NCBI GenBank assembly: GCA_965222725.1
Contig: OZ244969.1
Coordinates: 3,038,001-3,102,000, forward strand
DNA length: 64,000 bases
Direction: 5' to 3'
From: GCA-2748575 sp965222725
Lineage (GTDB): Bacteria; Pseudomonadota; Gammaproteobacteria; Pseudomonadales; Ketobacteraceae
Shown here: positions 34,752 to 43,378 of the stretch, piece after piece
Layout of the letters: each line of letters begins with the position of its first letter
Position numbering within the stretch: the first letter of the stretch is position 1
Translations under genes and position numbers: made by a program
The notes under the pieces: generated by a model
What the model was told of the DNA's origin: nothing
Seen by the model: the letters and a program-made list of their open reading frames with translations, nothing else
Databases searched by the model: none

Positions 34752-35603
34752 TTAATTCAGCGCGGCCAGTTGATTGCGAAGTTCTTTCTGCAGTGCTTCG
34801 TTGGCTTGGCTGGTTTTGTTTTTTAGTTTTTGTAGTGAGGCAAGGGCTTGCTCAAATGCGGCTTTTGCCTGGGCAGTGTTGCCAAGGTTCTGGAATAACA
34901 TCCCTTTTTCATACTGCCATTGAGGTGTTTTTCCAAAATAGGGTTCCAGTGACTGGTGGCGCTGAAGGGCCTTTTTAAAGTTTGATTGTGAAATTTCGAT
35001 GGCAATGGCGTATTTTTCAAAATGGGGCAGAACGCCGAACCTGGCCTGAGCCTGATCCAGAAACATTAATGCCGCAGCAGTATCGCCCTGCTGTTCCAGC
35101 AATTGCGCCAGATGAAAATAATCATCCGTCTGTGCCGAGCTGCTGGAGGTAATGAAATGCTTCATTACCGCAATGGCCGCTTTGCTATCTTTTTGCGCCA
35201 GTTTTACTTCTGCCAGGCCACGATGGCACTGCAGATGATTGCCTTCCAACTCAATGCAACGGGAAAAACGTGCGGCGGCTTCCGGCAGTTGTTTTTGATA
35301 CTGGTGCCAGAGTCCTTTCACAAAATTGAATTCATAACTGGTTGCTTCAGTGGCCCCCAGTTTATGGGCACGGTCCAGATCGGCTTTGGCGGGAGCGTAA
35401 TCTTTATCTTCCTGAATCAGTTCCTGCGCCCGCTTGATCAACAGGTAGGTATTGGTGGGATCGTGCTCGATCTGTTCATTCAACGACAGAATACGGTCAT
35501 GGCTGCCGGGGTGGGCCAGGGCGGATTGGCTGATGGACAAGCTCAGCAGGCCGGCTGCCAGCAGGGATAACAGGGGCGAATTTCGGCGATTTAAGCGAGG
35601 CAT
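34752..35603 (-). CDS. Periplasmic TPR-repeat protein
   Basis: This 283-residue protein has a signal peptide (LLSLLAAGLLSLSISQSALA) and about five or six tetratricopeptide-like helix pairs, for example LLIKRAQELIQEDKDYAPA, AARFSRCIELEGNHLQCHRG and YEKGMLFQNLGNTAQAKAAF. TPR arrays mediate protein contacts. It is the first gene of a unit with the phosphatase lipoprotein, so it may scaffold or localise that enzyme. The ribosome site is weak. There is no more specific family assignment. Confidence 0.8.
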   Translation of the reverse strand: MPRLNRRNSPLLSLLAAGLLSLSISQSALAHPGSHDRILSLNEQIEHDPTNTYLLIKRAQELIQEDKDYAPAKADLDRAHKLGATEATSYEFNFVKGLWHQYQKQLPEAAARFSRCIELEGNHLQCHRGLAEVKLAQKDSKAAIAVMKHFITSSSSAQTDDYFHLAQLLEQQGDTAAALMFLDQAQARFGVLPHFEKYAIAIEISQSNFKKALQRHQSLEPYFGKTPQWQYEKGMLFQNLGNTAQAKAAFEQALASLQKLKNKTSQANEALQKELRNQLAALN

Positions 35604-35838
35604 AATTTAACTGTTTGTTTTTATTAAAATTAATCTTATGCATGGGTTTGGACTATCCAATAACAGTATCTTGAATCTTTTTTGAAAATAAAACAAGCGT
35701 ACTAACTTTGGTTTTGGTTACTTTATGTAGAGCCGGTTTTTTAGTCCTTTTGGCATACGTCTGATAGGCAATACAGCATGCTGCTCCGCTGTGGTTCAAT
35801 ATTTGTACTGCTGATAAAAGAATAAGAGGGGGTGCAGC

Positions 35839-36465
35839 ATGTGGATTCGGATTCTGCAGGGTTGCCTTTTTTACGGCGTGATGCTGGGTGCGCTCACACT
35901 CACCGGGTGTGCCTTGCCCGGTTCACAACAGGATAACGGTCGCTACGAACGCGTGTCGCAAACACCGCCCAGTGCCGGTACCAGTCTGTTTGACGTGATT
36001 TCCAGTGTGGCCAGCCAGTTTGATGCCAACTGGGAAACCAATGCCGGGCTGGAAGCCCACAAGGGGTGCCGCACCAATGCGGTGTTTGACAAATACCACG
36101 TGAAATATCTGTACGACCAGTTAAAGTCCCGTTTTGAGGAACTGGACAGGGTCAGCCTGGTGCATGAAAACGGCTACATTTTTGTGGCGGTCCCCATGTC
36201 CGGCAAGTTACCGGATTCCCGGGCCCTGACCAAGCTGGGCACACTACTGGGCGGCAACGACAGGGTAAACCTGTTTATTCCCGGACAATCGCCTTTCGGG
36301 CACCTCGTGGATCGGGAATCACTGAAAGCAGTACGTGCCAATCTGGCCCGCAGCGGCCTGGCAAAAGATCATGTGCTGTTGCTGCCTATGGACAATTTTG
36401 GTTTACCGTCAGCCATGGCCAGCGCCAGTTCCCAGGTGATGCCGGTGAAAATCTGTTACAGCTGA
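35839..36465 (+). CDS. Uncharacterised lipoprotein
   Basis: This 208-residue protein has a signal sequence ending in the lipobox LTLTGCALPG and a strong GAGGGGG ribosome site. I do not recognise the mature domain. It contains a mixed alpha/beta segment, LYDQLKSRFEELDRVSLVHE then GYIFVAVPMSGKLPDS, and Cys residues near the start of the mature part (GCRTNAVF) and at the penultimate-but-two position (KICYS) that could form a disulfide. It stands alone, divergent from the TPR gene across 235 bases and separated by 158 bases from the acyl-CoA ligase gene. Confidence 0.7.
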   Translation: MWIRILQGCLFYGVMLGALTLTGCALPGSQQDNGRYERVSQTPPSAGTSLFDVISSVASQFDANWETNAGLEAHKGCRTNAVFDKYHVKYLYDQLKSRFEELDRVSLVHENGYIFVAVPMSGKLPDSRALTKLGTLLGGNDRVNLFIPGQSPFGHLVDRESLKAVRANLARSGLAKDHVLLLPMDNFGLPSAMASASSQVMPVKICYS

Positions 36466-36559
36466 TGTCTTGAAGAAACTCTAACCAGTTAACTGAATAT
36501 TCAATTCCGGGAGCCCATCTGTCGCTGGCAGCTGATGTGTGTCATCCTGAGTGCAACTA

Positions 36560-36585
36560 TACTGTGCTATGTTTTTTACACAGTA
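36560..36585. promoter_or_regulatory. Inverted repeat upstream of the acyl-CoA ligase/GNAT gene
   Basis: TACTGTG-N12-CACAGTA is a perfect 7-bp dyad centred about 51 bases before the start codon. The TGTG/CACA spacing is too wide for a CRP site. It is a candidate operator of unknown regulator. Confidence 0.35.
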
Positions 36586-36623
36586 TCGTTGCTGCTCAAG
36601 GATGCACAGGCTGCCAGTGATTT

Positions 36624-39302
36624 ATGAATAAACATTTTCTCACGCCGTTTTTTAATCCCAAAAACATCGCCATTATTGGAGCCAGTGAAACCAGGGGCAG
36701 CCTTGGCAACACCCTGATGCAACAGTTGCTGGCGGCTGGTTACACCGGAAAATTACTGCCGGTCAATCCGGGGCACCGCAAGGTGCATGGCATTAAATGC
36801 TATGACAACCTGCGGGATATCGGTGAACCGGTAGACCTGGTGCTGATTGCTACTGAACCCCAGTTTGTGATTTCCGCCCTGGAAGCCTGCGGTTACCGGC
36901 AGGTTACCGATGTCGTTATTCTTACGCCCATCGAAGACTACGGTTACCAGCACAGTAAAATCAGCCTTAATGATATTCAGCAGATTGCCCGGCAATGGGG
37001 TATCAAGGTGGTGGGGCCCAATTCCTTCGGGCTGATTAACCCGCCGCTTAAAGTGCGTGCCAGCCTGCATGATGGCGAAGTGGCCCAGGGGAATATCGCT
37101 CTGGTGTCCCAGTCAGGTGCCGTTTGTTCCGCCGTGGTAGACTGGGCGAAAAACAACGGCGTGGGCTTCTCCCATATTGTTTGCCTAGAGAAGTCTTTTA
37201 ATGTAGATCTGGGCGAAGTGCTTTCCTACCTGTTACTGGATCGGGACACCGAATGCATACTGCTGTATGTGGAAGGTATTCACGATGCTCGCACCTTTCT
37301 CAGTGGTCTGCGGGCAGCGGCCCGCGGCAAGCCGGTGATCGTGCTGAAAACCGGCAGCCATATCAAGCAAGCGCAAACCACCATGTACCATACCGGTGCC
37401 ATGGTGGGAGATGATGATGTGTTCAGTGCCGCTCTGGAACGAGCCGGTGTGGTAAGGGCCCAGGCCATTAACGATCTGTTTCTGGGGGCACGGGCTTTTC
37501 AGGTACACCGCAAAGTGCGTGGCGATCGTATTGGTATTTTATCCAACGGCAATGCCATGAATGTCATGTCCTGCGACCGAGCGGAAGGTTTCAAACTGAC
37601 CTTGCCATCGTTAAGCTCGGCCTCTGCCAATAAAATTGTCACTGAACTGAGCGGTGTGGTGTCTTCCAACAATCCGCTGCAGCTGGCGGCCACTGCCAAT
37701 TCCGATCAGTTCCGGGCTGCTTATCAGGTGCTGGCAGAAGACGATGCCATTGATCTGATATTGGTGAACTTTGCCCCGCAACCGGGAGTATCCTCATCGG
37801 TGATTGCCCGTAATCTGATCGAAGCCGCCAAGGTGATCAGCAAGCCGCTGGTGGCGTGCTGGATGGGTGATGATCAGGTGGCGGATGCAAGACGACTGTT
37901 TCAGCAGGCCCGCATACCGGTGTTTTCCACACCGGAAAATGCCATGAAGGCCGTGGGCTATCTGGTGGCTTATTTTCATAACAAGCGCCTGTTATTGCAG
38001 ACTCCGGATCCTATTCAGGAATCAGTGGTGCACGACCGGGAAGGTGCCCGTCTGATAATAGAAGGGGCCATGCAGGAAGGCCGCAAACACCTGTTGCAGA
38101 TCGAGGCCAAAGCCGTTCTGAAAGCCTTTGGGGTTCCCGTCAGCCAGAGCATTCTGGCCCGTTCCGCCAACGAGGCATTGGTTGCGGCGGAATCGTTGGG
38201 GTTCCCCGTAGTACTGAAAATCAATTCGCCGGATATTCACCATAAAACCGACGTGCAGGGGATCAGCCTGAGTGTGTCCAATGCCCAGGCCGTACGCACT
38301 GAATATAAAAACCTGATTGAGCGCGTTACCCAGATCCGGCCGGATGCCAAAGTGGACGGCGTGATCGTGGAATCCATGCGCCTGGGCCCCAGCTCGCGGG
38401 AACTCTATGTGGGCATCAAACGGGATCCGGTGTTCGGTCCGGTGATTGCGTTCGGTATCGGCGGCTCCATGGTGGAGATTCTGGCGGAAGCGGCGGTGAC
38501 CCTGCCGCCTTTGAATGATTTTCTGGTGTCGGATCTGATTGACCGTACCAAGGCAGCACGGTTGCTGGAACGTTTCCGCGACATGTCCCCGGTCAATCGT
38601 AAACAAGTGGAAAAAGCCTTGCTCAGCGTGTCCCAGCTGGCCAGTGAATTACCCTGGATACAAACCCTGGAAATCAATCCGTTGCTGGCGGACGAGCGGG
38701 GTGTGTGTGCCGTGGATGCCAGCATTCATGTGGGCTACATACCGCCGGCTCAGGATCGTTATGCCCATATGGCCATTCATCCCTATCCGTCGGATCTTAC
38801 CAGCCACTGGCAGCTGGCCAGCGGCATGGACATCTGTATCCGCCCCATACGGCCGGAAGACGCAGAGATTGAAAAAGAATTTATTGAAGGCCTGTCCAAG
38901 GAATCCCGCTATTTCCGTTTTATGCATGCCGTGAACAAGCTGACGCCGGAAATGCTGGTGCGCTTTACCCAGATTGATTACCACCGGGAACTGGCGCTGA
39001 TTGCCACCTACCTCGATAAAGGGGAAGAAAAGGAAATTGGAGTTTCCCGATACGTGGCGAACCCTGATGGTGAGAGTTGCGAGTTTGCTGTAGTGGTTGC
39101 GGATCAATGGCACCGCTCCGGGATTGGTTACCAGTTAATGGATGCCCTGATCCGGGCGGCGCGTCTGAAAAATTTCAAGTTTATGGATTGCATCGTGCTG
39201 CGGGAAAACAATGCCATGCTCAAGCTGGCTCACTCACTGGGATTTGTTGAAGATTCCTCACAGTCCGATGACGAAGTCTATTACCTGAAGAAAATGTTGT
39301 AG
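36624..39302 (+). CDS. ADP-forming acyl-CoA ligase fused to GNAT acetyltransferase (Pat/YfiQ-like)
   Basis: This 892-residue protein has the length and layout of the Pat/YfiQ protein lysine acetyltransferases. A CoA-binding domain (NIAIIGASETRGSLGN, 1-130) and a succinyl-CoA-ligase-like domain (about 140-460) come first, then an ATP-grasp domain (about 490-705, GFPVVLKINSPDIHHKTDV). The C-terminal GNAT domain (about 725-892) carries the acetyl-CoA loop DQWHRSGIGYQLM. His256 in MYHTGAMVG occupies the place of the phosphorylated His of true ADP-forming acetyl-CoA synthetases. The protein may acetylate metabolic enzymes, make acyl-CoA, or both. An HDAC-family gene follows after 40 bases. Confidence 0.87.
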   Translation: MNKHFLTPFFNPKNIAIIGASETRGSLGNTLMQQLLAAGYTGKLLPVNPGHRKVHGIKCYDNLRDIGEPVDLVLIATEPQFVISALEACGYRQVTDVVILTPIEDYGYQHSKISLNDIQQIARQWGIKVVGPNSFGLINPPLKVRASLHDGEVAQGNIALVSQSGAVCSAVVDWAKNNGVGFSHIVCLEKSFNVDLGEVLSYLLLDRDTECILLYVEGIHDARTFLSGLRAAARGKPVIVLKTGSHIKQAQTTMYHTGAMVGDDDVFSAALERAGVVRAQAINDLFLGARAFQVHRKVRGDRIGILSNGNAMNVMSCDRAEGFKLTLPSLSSASANKIVTELSGVVSSNNPLQLAATANSDQFRAAYQVLAEDDAIDLILVNFAPQPGVSSSVIARNLIEAAKVISKPLVACWMGDDQVADARRLFQQARIPVFSTPENAMKAVGYLVAYFHNKRLLLQTPDPIQESVVHDREGARLIIEGAMQEGRKHLLQIEAKAVLKAFGVPVSQSILARSANEALVAAESLGFPVVLKINSPDIHHKTDVQGISLSVSNAQAVRTEYKNLIERVTQIRPDAKVDGVIVESMRLGPSSRELYVGIKRDPVFGPVIAFGIGGSMVEILAEAAVTLPPLNDFLVSDLIDRTKAARLLERFRDMSPVNRKQVEKALLSVSQLASELPWIQTLEINPLLADERGVCAVDASIHVGYIPPAQDRYAHMAIHPYPSDLTSHWQLASGMDICIRPIRPEDAEIEKEFIEGLSKESRYFRFMHAVNKLTPEMLVRFTQIDYHRELALIATYLDKGEEKEIGVSRYVANPDGESCEFAVVVADQWHRSGIGYQLMDALIRAARLKNFKFMDCIVLRENNAMLKLAHSLGFVEDSSQSDDEVYYLKKML

Positions 39303-39342
39303 TTGATTGAAAATTTAAAACGGTACTTGAAAAGTAAAGCCT

Positions 39343-40269
39343 ATGGTTACAGCCTACATCAGTCACCCCGATTGCGAACTCCATGAAATGGAGCCTGGCC
39401 ATCCCGAATCTCCCCAGCGGTTGTCCAGTATCAAAGCCTTTCTGCAGGAACGGGATGTGTGGAAGCACCTCAAGCAGATCAAGGCACCCAAAGCGGAAAA
39501 ATCCGATCTTTACCGTGTTCATCGCCGGGATTATGTGGAGCAGATGTTTGCCATGGCGCCGAAACGTGGAATGGAAGTTCTCGGCGAGGATGTGGTGGCC
39601 AACAAGCACACCCTGGATGCTGCATTGCGCTCATCGGGCGCTGTTAAAAAAGCCGTAGACGTGGTAATGGCCGGCAAGGTGGACAATGCATTTTGTGCGG
39701 TGCGCCCGCCGGGGCACCATGCAGAGCGGGGCAAGGCCATGGGTTTTTGTGTGTTCAATAATATTGCTGTGGGCGCGGCTTATGCGCTGTCGGCTTATCA
39801 GCTGGAAAGGATCGCCATAGTGGATTTTGATGTTCACCATGGTAATGGCACGGAAGATACTCTGCATCTGGACAGTCGCATTCTGTTTTGTTCCAGCTTT
39901 CAGCATCCCTACTATCCGTTTACGGTGCCTGACAGCAGCCGCTCCAATGTGGTTCACCTGCCGTTACACGCCGGCACCAGTGGCGAGGAGTTCCGCGAGT
40001 GGGTGCAGGAATACTGGATGCCCAGGCTGAATCATTTCAGCCCGCAATTGCTCATGATCAGTGCCGGATTCGATGCTCACCAGGCAGACCCATTGGCGGA
40101 TATTTATCTGGATGAAAGGGATTATCGCTGGGTAACTCAGGAACTGAAGATGATTGCTGATCAGCATTGCGAAGGCCGGATTATTTCAGTGCTGGAAGGT
40201 GGCTATGATCTTACGGCACTGTCGCGGTCAGTGTGTGCCCATATCAAAGTGCTGGCCAATCTGCCCTGA
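39343..40269 (+). CDS. Histone deacetylase family protein (class II-like)
   Basis: This 308-residue zinc amidohydrolase of the arginase-deacetylase fold has all the key blocks: RPPGHHAERGKAMGFC (charge-relay His pair), IVDFDVHHGNGTE and SAGFDAHQADPLAD (zinc Asp and His ligands), and LEGGYD near the C-terminus. Bacterial members include HdaH and acetylpolyamine amidohydrolases, which remove acetyl or acyl groups from lysines or polyamines. Its position 40 bases after a Pat-like acetyltransferase suggests a writer/eraser pair for lysine acylation. This replaces the more usual sirtuin partner, an inference from context. Confidence 0.92.
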   Translation: MVTAYISHPDCELHEMEPGHPESPQRLSSIKAFLQERDVWKHLKQIKAPKAEKSDLYRVHRRDYVEQMFAMAPKRGMEVLGEDVVANKHTLDAALRSSGAVKKAVDVVMAGKVDNAFCAVRPPGHHAERGKAMGFCVFNNIAVGAAYALSAYQLERIAIVDFDVHHGNGTEDTLHLDSRILFCSSFQHPYYPFTVPDSSRSNVVHLPLHAGTSGEEFREWVQEYWMPRLNHFSPQLLMISAGFDAHQADPLADIYLDERDYRWVTQELKMIADQHCEGRIISVLEGGYDLTALSRSVCAHIKVLANLP

Positions 40270-40323
40270 CTCTTCAGCTCAATGATTGTTCCATGGGCTG
40301 AAAAGCGATTCCTATGGGCCGCG

Positions 40324-40353
40324 TTGACCCTTTCGGCGCTACTCCTCTAGGAT
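40324..40353 (+). promoter_or_regulatory. Probable promoter of the GST gene
   Basis: TTGACC (40324-40329), an 18-base spacer and TAGGAT (40348-40353) lie 41 bases before the ATG. The -10 box overlaps the left arm of a long palindrome. Confidence 0.5.
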
Positions 40354-40380
40354 GCAGTTAACGACCTGTTAATTGCATCC
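40350..40380. promoter_or_regulatory. 31-bp near-perfect palindrome over the GST promoter
   Basis: GGATGCAGTTAAC (40350-40362), spacer gacct and GTTAATTGCATCC (40368-40380) pair in 12 of 13 positions. The dyad covers the end of the -10 box and the expected transcription start, the classic place for a repressor operator. As RNA it would also form a hairpin at the very 5' end of the message. Confidence 0.65.
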
Positions 40381-40393
40381 AAGGTGATATTCC

Positions 40394-41050
40394 ATGATAG
40401 ATCTCTACACGGCTCCCACTCCCAACGGCTGGAAAGCCTCCTGTGCACTGGAAGAAATGGAATTGTCCTATAACATCATCACAGTCAACCTGATGGCCGG
40501 AGATCAGAAACGGGACGAATATCTGCGCCTCAACCCCAATGGCCGCATACCCACCATCGTGGATCACGACAACGAGGATTTTGTGGTGTTTGAATCCGGC
40601 GCCATTCTGCTGTACCTGGCGGAAAAAACCGGCAAGTTGATGCCGGAAGATCCTAAACAACGCTCTGAAGTGATTCAGTGGTTAATGTTCCAGATGGGCG
40701 GCGTCGGGCCCATGATGGGGCAGGCCAATGTGTTCTTTCGTTATTTTCCGGAAAAAATTCAGCCCGCCATTGATCGTTACCAGAATGAATCAAAACGCTT
40801 GATGACGGTACTGAACACCCGCCTGGAAAACCGCGATTATCTGGTGAATGAATTCAGCATTGCCGATATCGCCAACTGGTGTTGGGTACGTACCCATGCC
40901 TGGTCCGGTGTGGATATCGAAGACCTGAAACATCTCAGGCAATGGATCGCCAGAATTCAGGAGCGCCCCGCCTGCGCCAAAGGTGTGGAAGTGGGTGGCA
41001 AGATTGATGCGGAAGCCCTGACTTCCGGTGGCAGGGAAATGATCAAGTAG
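40394..41050 (+). CDS. Glutathione S-transferase (Nu/YfcG-like)
   Basis: This 218-residue protein has a thioredoxin-like N-domain. LYTAPTPNGWKASCALEEM forms the glutathione-activating loop, followed by LNPNGRIPTIVDHD and the gamma-glutamyl-binding FESGAILLYLAEKTG. The helical C-domain has FQMGGVGPMMGQANVF and FSIADIANWCWVRTHAW. The phrasing matches the YfcG/Ure2p-like Nu class, which shows disulfide-bond reductase and peroxidase activity with glutathione. It is monocistronic behind a probable repressed promoter with a 31-bp palindrome. The physiological substrate is unknown. Confidence 0.92.
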   Translation: MIDLYTAPTPNGWKASCALEEMELSYNIITVNLMAGDQKRDEYLRLNPNGRIPTIVDHDNEDFVVFESGAILLYLAEKTGKLMPEDPKQRSEVIQWLMFQMGGVGPMMGQANVFFRYFPEKIQPAIDRYQNESKRLMTVLNTRLENRDYLVNEFSIADIANWCWVRTHAWSGVDIEDLKHLRQWIARIQERPACAKGVEVGGKIDAEALTSGGREMIK

Positions 41051-41208
41051 TTCAATACTGATACTAACCGCTATAAGTTATTCCGCCGGGTGGCCGGTGG
41101 CCGTGCGCTAATAGCGATTGGTTCTGGATATTTCACGATTTGGAAACTCGCCAGGGTTAATCTGCAGGCTTGAATATTCCTTCTTGCCTGTGATGAAAAC
41201 CAATAGCG

Positions 41209-43239
41209 ATGTTACCGGAAAACCTGATTTTACCCATTGAGCCGCTGCAGCCCCAGGACAGGGTGCTGGAAGTCAGCGACCGTTTTGCGAAGTCCGAAGA
41301 ACTGAAAAATGTGCTTTCCTTACCGGTTGTCAGAAATGGCAAACCCATTGGTGTGGTCAGCCGGCACCGGCTGGATGCGCTGATGCTCACCCGTTATGGG
41401 CGCGAACTGCATGGTAATAAAACCATGCTGGAAATCATGAACCTTAATCCCATTATCGTGGATATCCGGCAAAACCTGATGGATGCCTCACAGCAGATAT
41501 CGGAACGCATTAGCGGCCCCATCAGCGAAGACTTTGTCGTGGTGGAAGGGGAAAACTACCGCGGCATAGGCTTTGTGATTGATGTGTTGCGGGCTATGGA
41601 AAACGATTTACGGGAGCGCACCACCGAACTGCATATTGCCTCCAAGGCCAAGAGCCAGTTTCTTGCCAACATGAGCCATGAAATACGCACGCCCATGAAC
41701 GGTATGGTGGGCATGCTGGAACTGTTGCAGGATACCGCTCTGGATCCTGCCCAACGGGATTACCTGCAAACCCTGGAATCTTCCTGCCAGCAACTGGTGG
41801 CCATCATTAACGATGTGCTGGACTATTCAAAGTTTGAAGCAGGCAAGCTCTCGCTGGAGTGCGTGCCCATCAGAGTGCCCGAGCTGGTTCAGGAATGCAT
41901 GGACATGGTGAACGCCTCCGCCAGCAAAAAGCAGCTTGAATTGTGCAGCTATATTGCACCGGATGTGCCTTTGCATGTACTGGGTGACCCCTTGCGTTTA
42001 AAGCAGGTGATTATCAATTTGCTCAACAATGCCATTAAATTTACCGAGAGGGGGCTGGTGGCCATTCATGTGCTGAATGATCATTTTCAGCCGGCGCTGG
42101 ACACGCCCCGTTTACGGTTTGAAGTGGTGGACACCGGTATCGGTATTGCAGAGCACAAGGTGGCGCAATTGTTTAACGAGTTCGCCCAGGCCGATCGCCA
42201 TACCAGTCGTGAGTACGGTGGTACCGGGCTTGGGCTGGCCATCTGCAAACGTATTGTTGATTTGCATGAAGGGGAAATCGGTGTGGATTCTGAAGAAGGC
42301 CAGGGTTCGCTGTTCTGGTTTTCCGCCCAGTTTCTGTCCCATCCGGATGACAGTCGCTTCCACACGGATTTTTCCGGTTTTCCCGGAGTGGTGGAAGTGC
42401 ACCTTGATGGCGAGCTGAAGCATTACGTGCAACGCCAGCTCGAAGTGATGGCAGTACCTTTCAATACGCATTCATATCACCAGAGCATGGCCGAAAATAT
42501 CGATCCCATGCGCGAAATCAGGGTTCACCTGATCGACAGTGACGCCAAACTGCTGGCACTGCGTACTGAACACAGCAAACAGTCATTGCGGTCGGCCCGA
42601 CACCGTGGTCGCCGCACGATTCATTATCTTTTTCTTACGAATACTCCCCACTGTTATCCGGAACTGGAAAAAGATTCCCAGGTAACTCTGCTGAAAAAGC
42701 CTGCTTCTCCCTGCCGGCTGGTTAATACCTTGCTCCGCCTGCAGGAAGCGTCGCCACGGGATCAGCAACCTGGGTCCGTGCGTCAACCGGTAACGGGGAT
42801 TGCTATTGAGCAGCGTTCCGGATTCGAACACCTGAACGTGCTGGTGGCGGAAGACAACCCCGTAAACCAGAAAGTGATTCAGGCCTATCTGAAAAAACTG
42901 GGCATCGAGAGCGACCTGGCGGTTAACGGCCGTGAAGCCCTGAATCGCTTTATGGAAAACACTACCTATGATGTGGTGTTGCTGGATTGTGAAATGCCGG
43001 TCATGGATGGCTGGACAGCCGCCAGGGCCATCGGTGACTTTTGTTCCGATGAACAGCTGCCCTGTCCGGTACTGCTGGCTTGCAGTGCCCATGCTTTGAC
43101 TCCGGAAAAGGAGCACGCCGCCCTGGCGGGGATGGATGCCTACCTGCCCAAGCCATTGCGCCTGAACCAGCTGATCCGGGTGCTTGACCAGCAGGGGCTG
43201 CGGTTACGGGATCGGGAAGTGTCATCGGCGCTGTTCTAG
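41209..43239 (+). CDS. CBS-fused cytoplasmic hybrid histidine kinase
   Basis: This 676-residue protein has no membrane segment. Residues 1-130 form a CBS-like pair (VLSLPVVRNGKPIGVVSRHRL; IVDIRQNLMDASQQIS). HisKA with His157 in MSHEIRTPMNG and an HATPase (INLLNNAIKF, DTGIGIA, GGTGLGLAI) follow. A degenerate receiver-like region (about 390-515) keeps a KKP-type end, and the final receiver (NVLVAEDNP...LLDCEMPVMDG, then PKP) is intact. CBS modules bind adenine nucleotides, so the kinase could report energy state. The ribosome site before ATG 41209 is weak. No cognate output is adjacent. Confidence 0.88.
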   Translation: MLPENLILPIEPLQPQDRVLEVSDRFAKSEELKNVLSLPVVRNGKPIGVVSRHRLDALMLTRYGRELHGNKTMLEIMNLNPIIVDIRQNLMDASQQISERISGPISEDFVVVEGENYRGIGFVIDVLRAMENDLRERTTELHIASKAKSQFLANMSHEIRTPMNGMVGMLELLQDTALDPAQRDYLQTLESSCQQLVAIINDVLDYSKFEAGKLSLECVPIRVPELVQECMDMVNASASKKQLELCSYIAPDVPLHVLGDPLRLKQVIINLLNNAIKFTERGLVAIHVLNDHFQPALDTPRLRFEVVDTGIGIAEHKVAQLFNEFAQADRHTSREYGGTGLGLAICKRIVDLHEGEIGVDSEEGQGSLFWFSAQFLSHPDDSRFHTDFSGFPGVVEVHLDGELKHYVQRQLEVMAVPFNTHSYHQSMAENIDPMREIRVHLIDSDAKLLALRTEHSKQSLRSARHRGRRTIHYLFLTNTPHCYPELEKDSQVTLLKKPASPCRLVNTLLRLQEASPRDQQPGSVRQPVTGIAIEQRSGFEHLNVLVAEDNPVNQKVIQAYLKKLGIESDLAVNGREALNRFMENTTYDVVLLDCEMPVMDGWTAARAIGDFCSDEQLPCPVLLACSAHALTPEKEHAALAGMDAYLPKPLRLNQLIRVLDQQGLRLRDREVSSALF

Positions 43240-43378
43240 GATGCGAGTGGAACGAATGTGCCAGCATCTGATTGTCTTGTGATAACGTTTCGTTTTCATC
43301 ATTTTTTAATACCTGCGTGCCAACCTGACCGTTTTCAACGGTTTATAAAACTATAACCAGAATCCCCGGGGGCAACCA

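Noticed and set aside
36560..36585. TGTG/CACA dyad as a CRP-binding site
   Set aside because: Spacing between TGTG and CACA is 12 rather than 8 bases, so only a generic inverted repeat is claimed.
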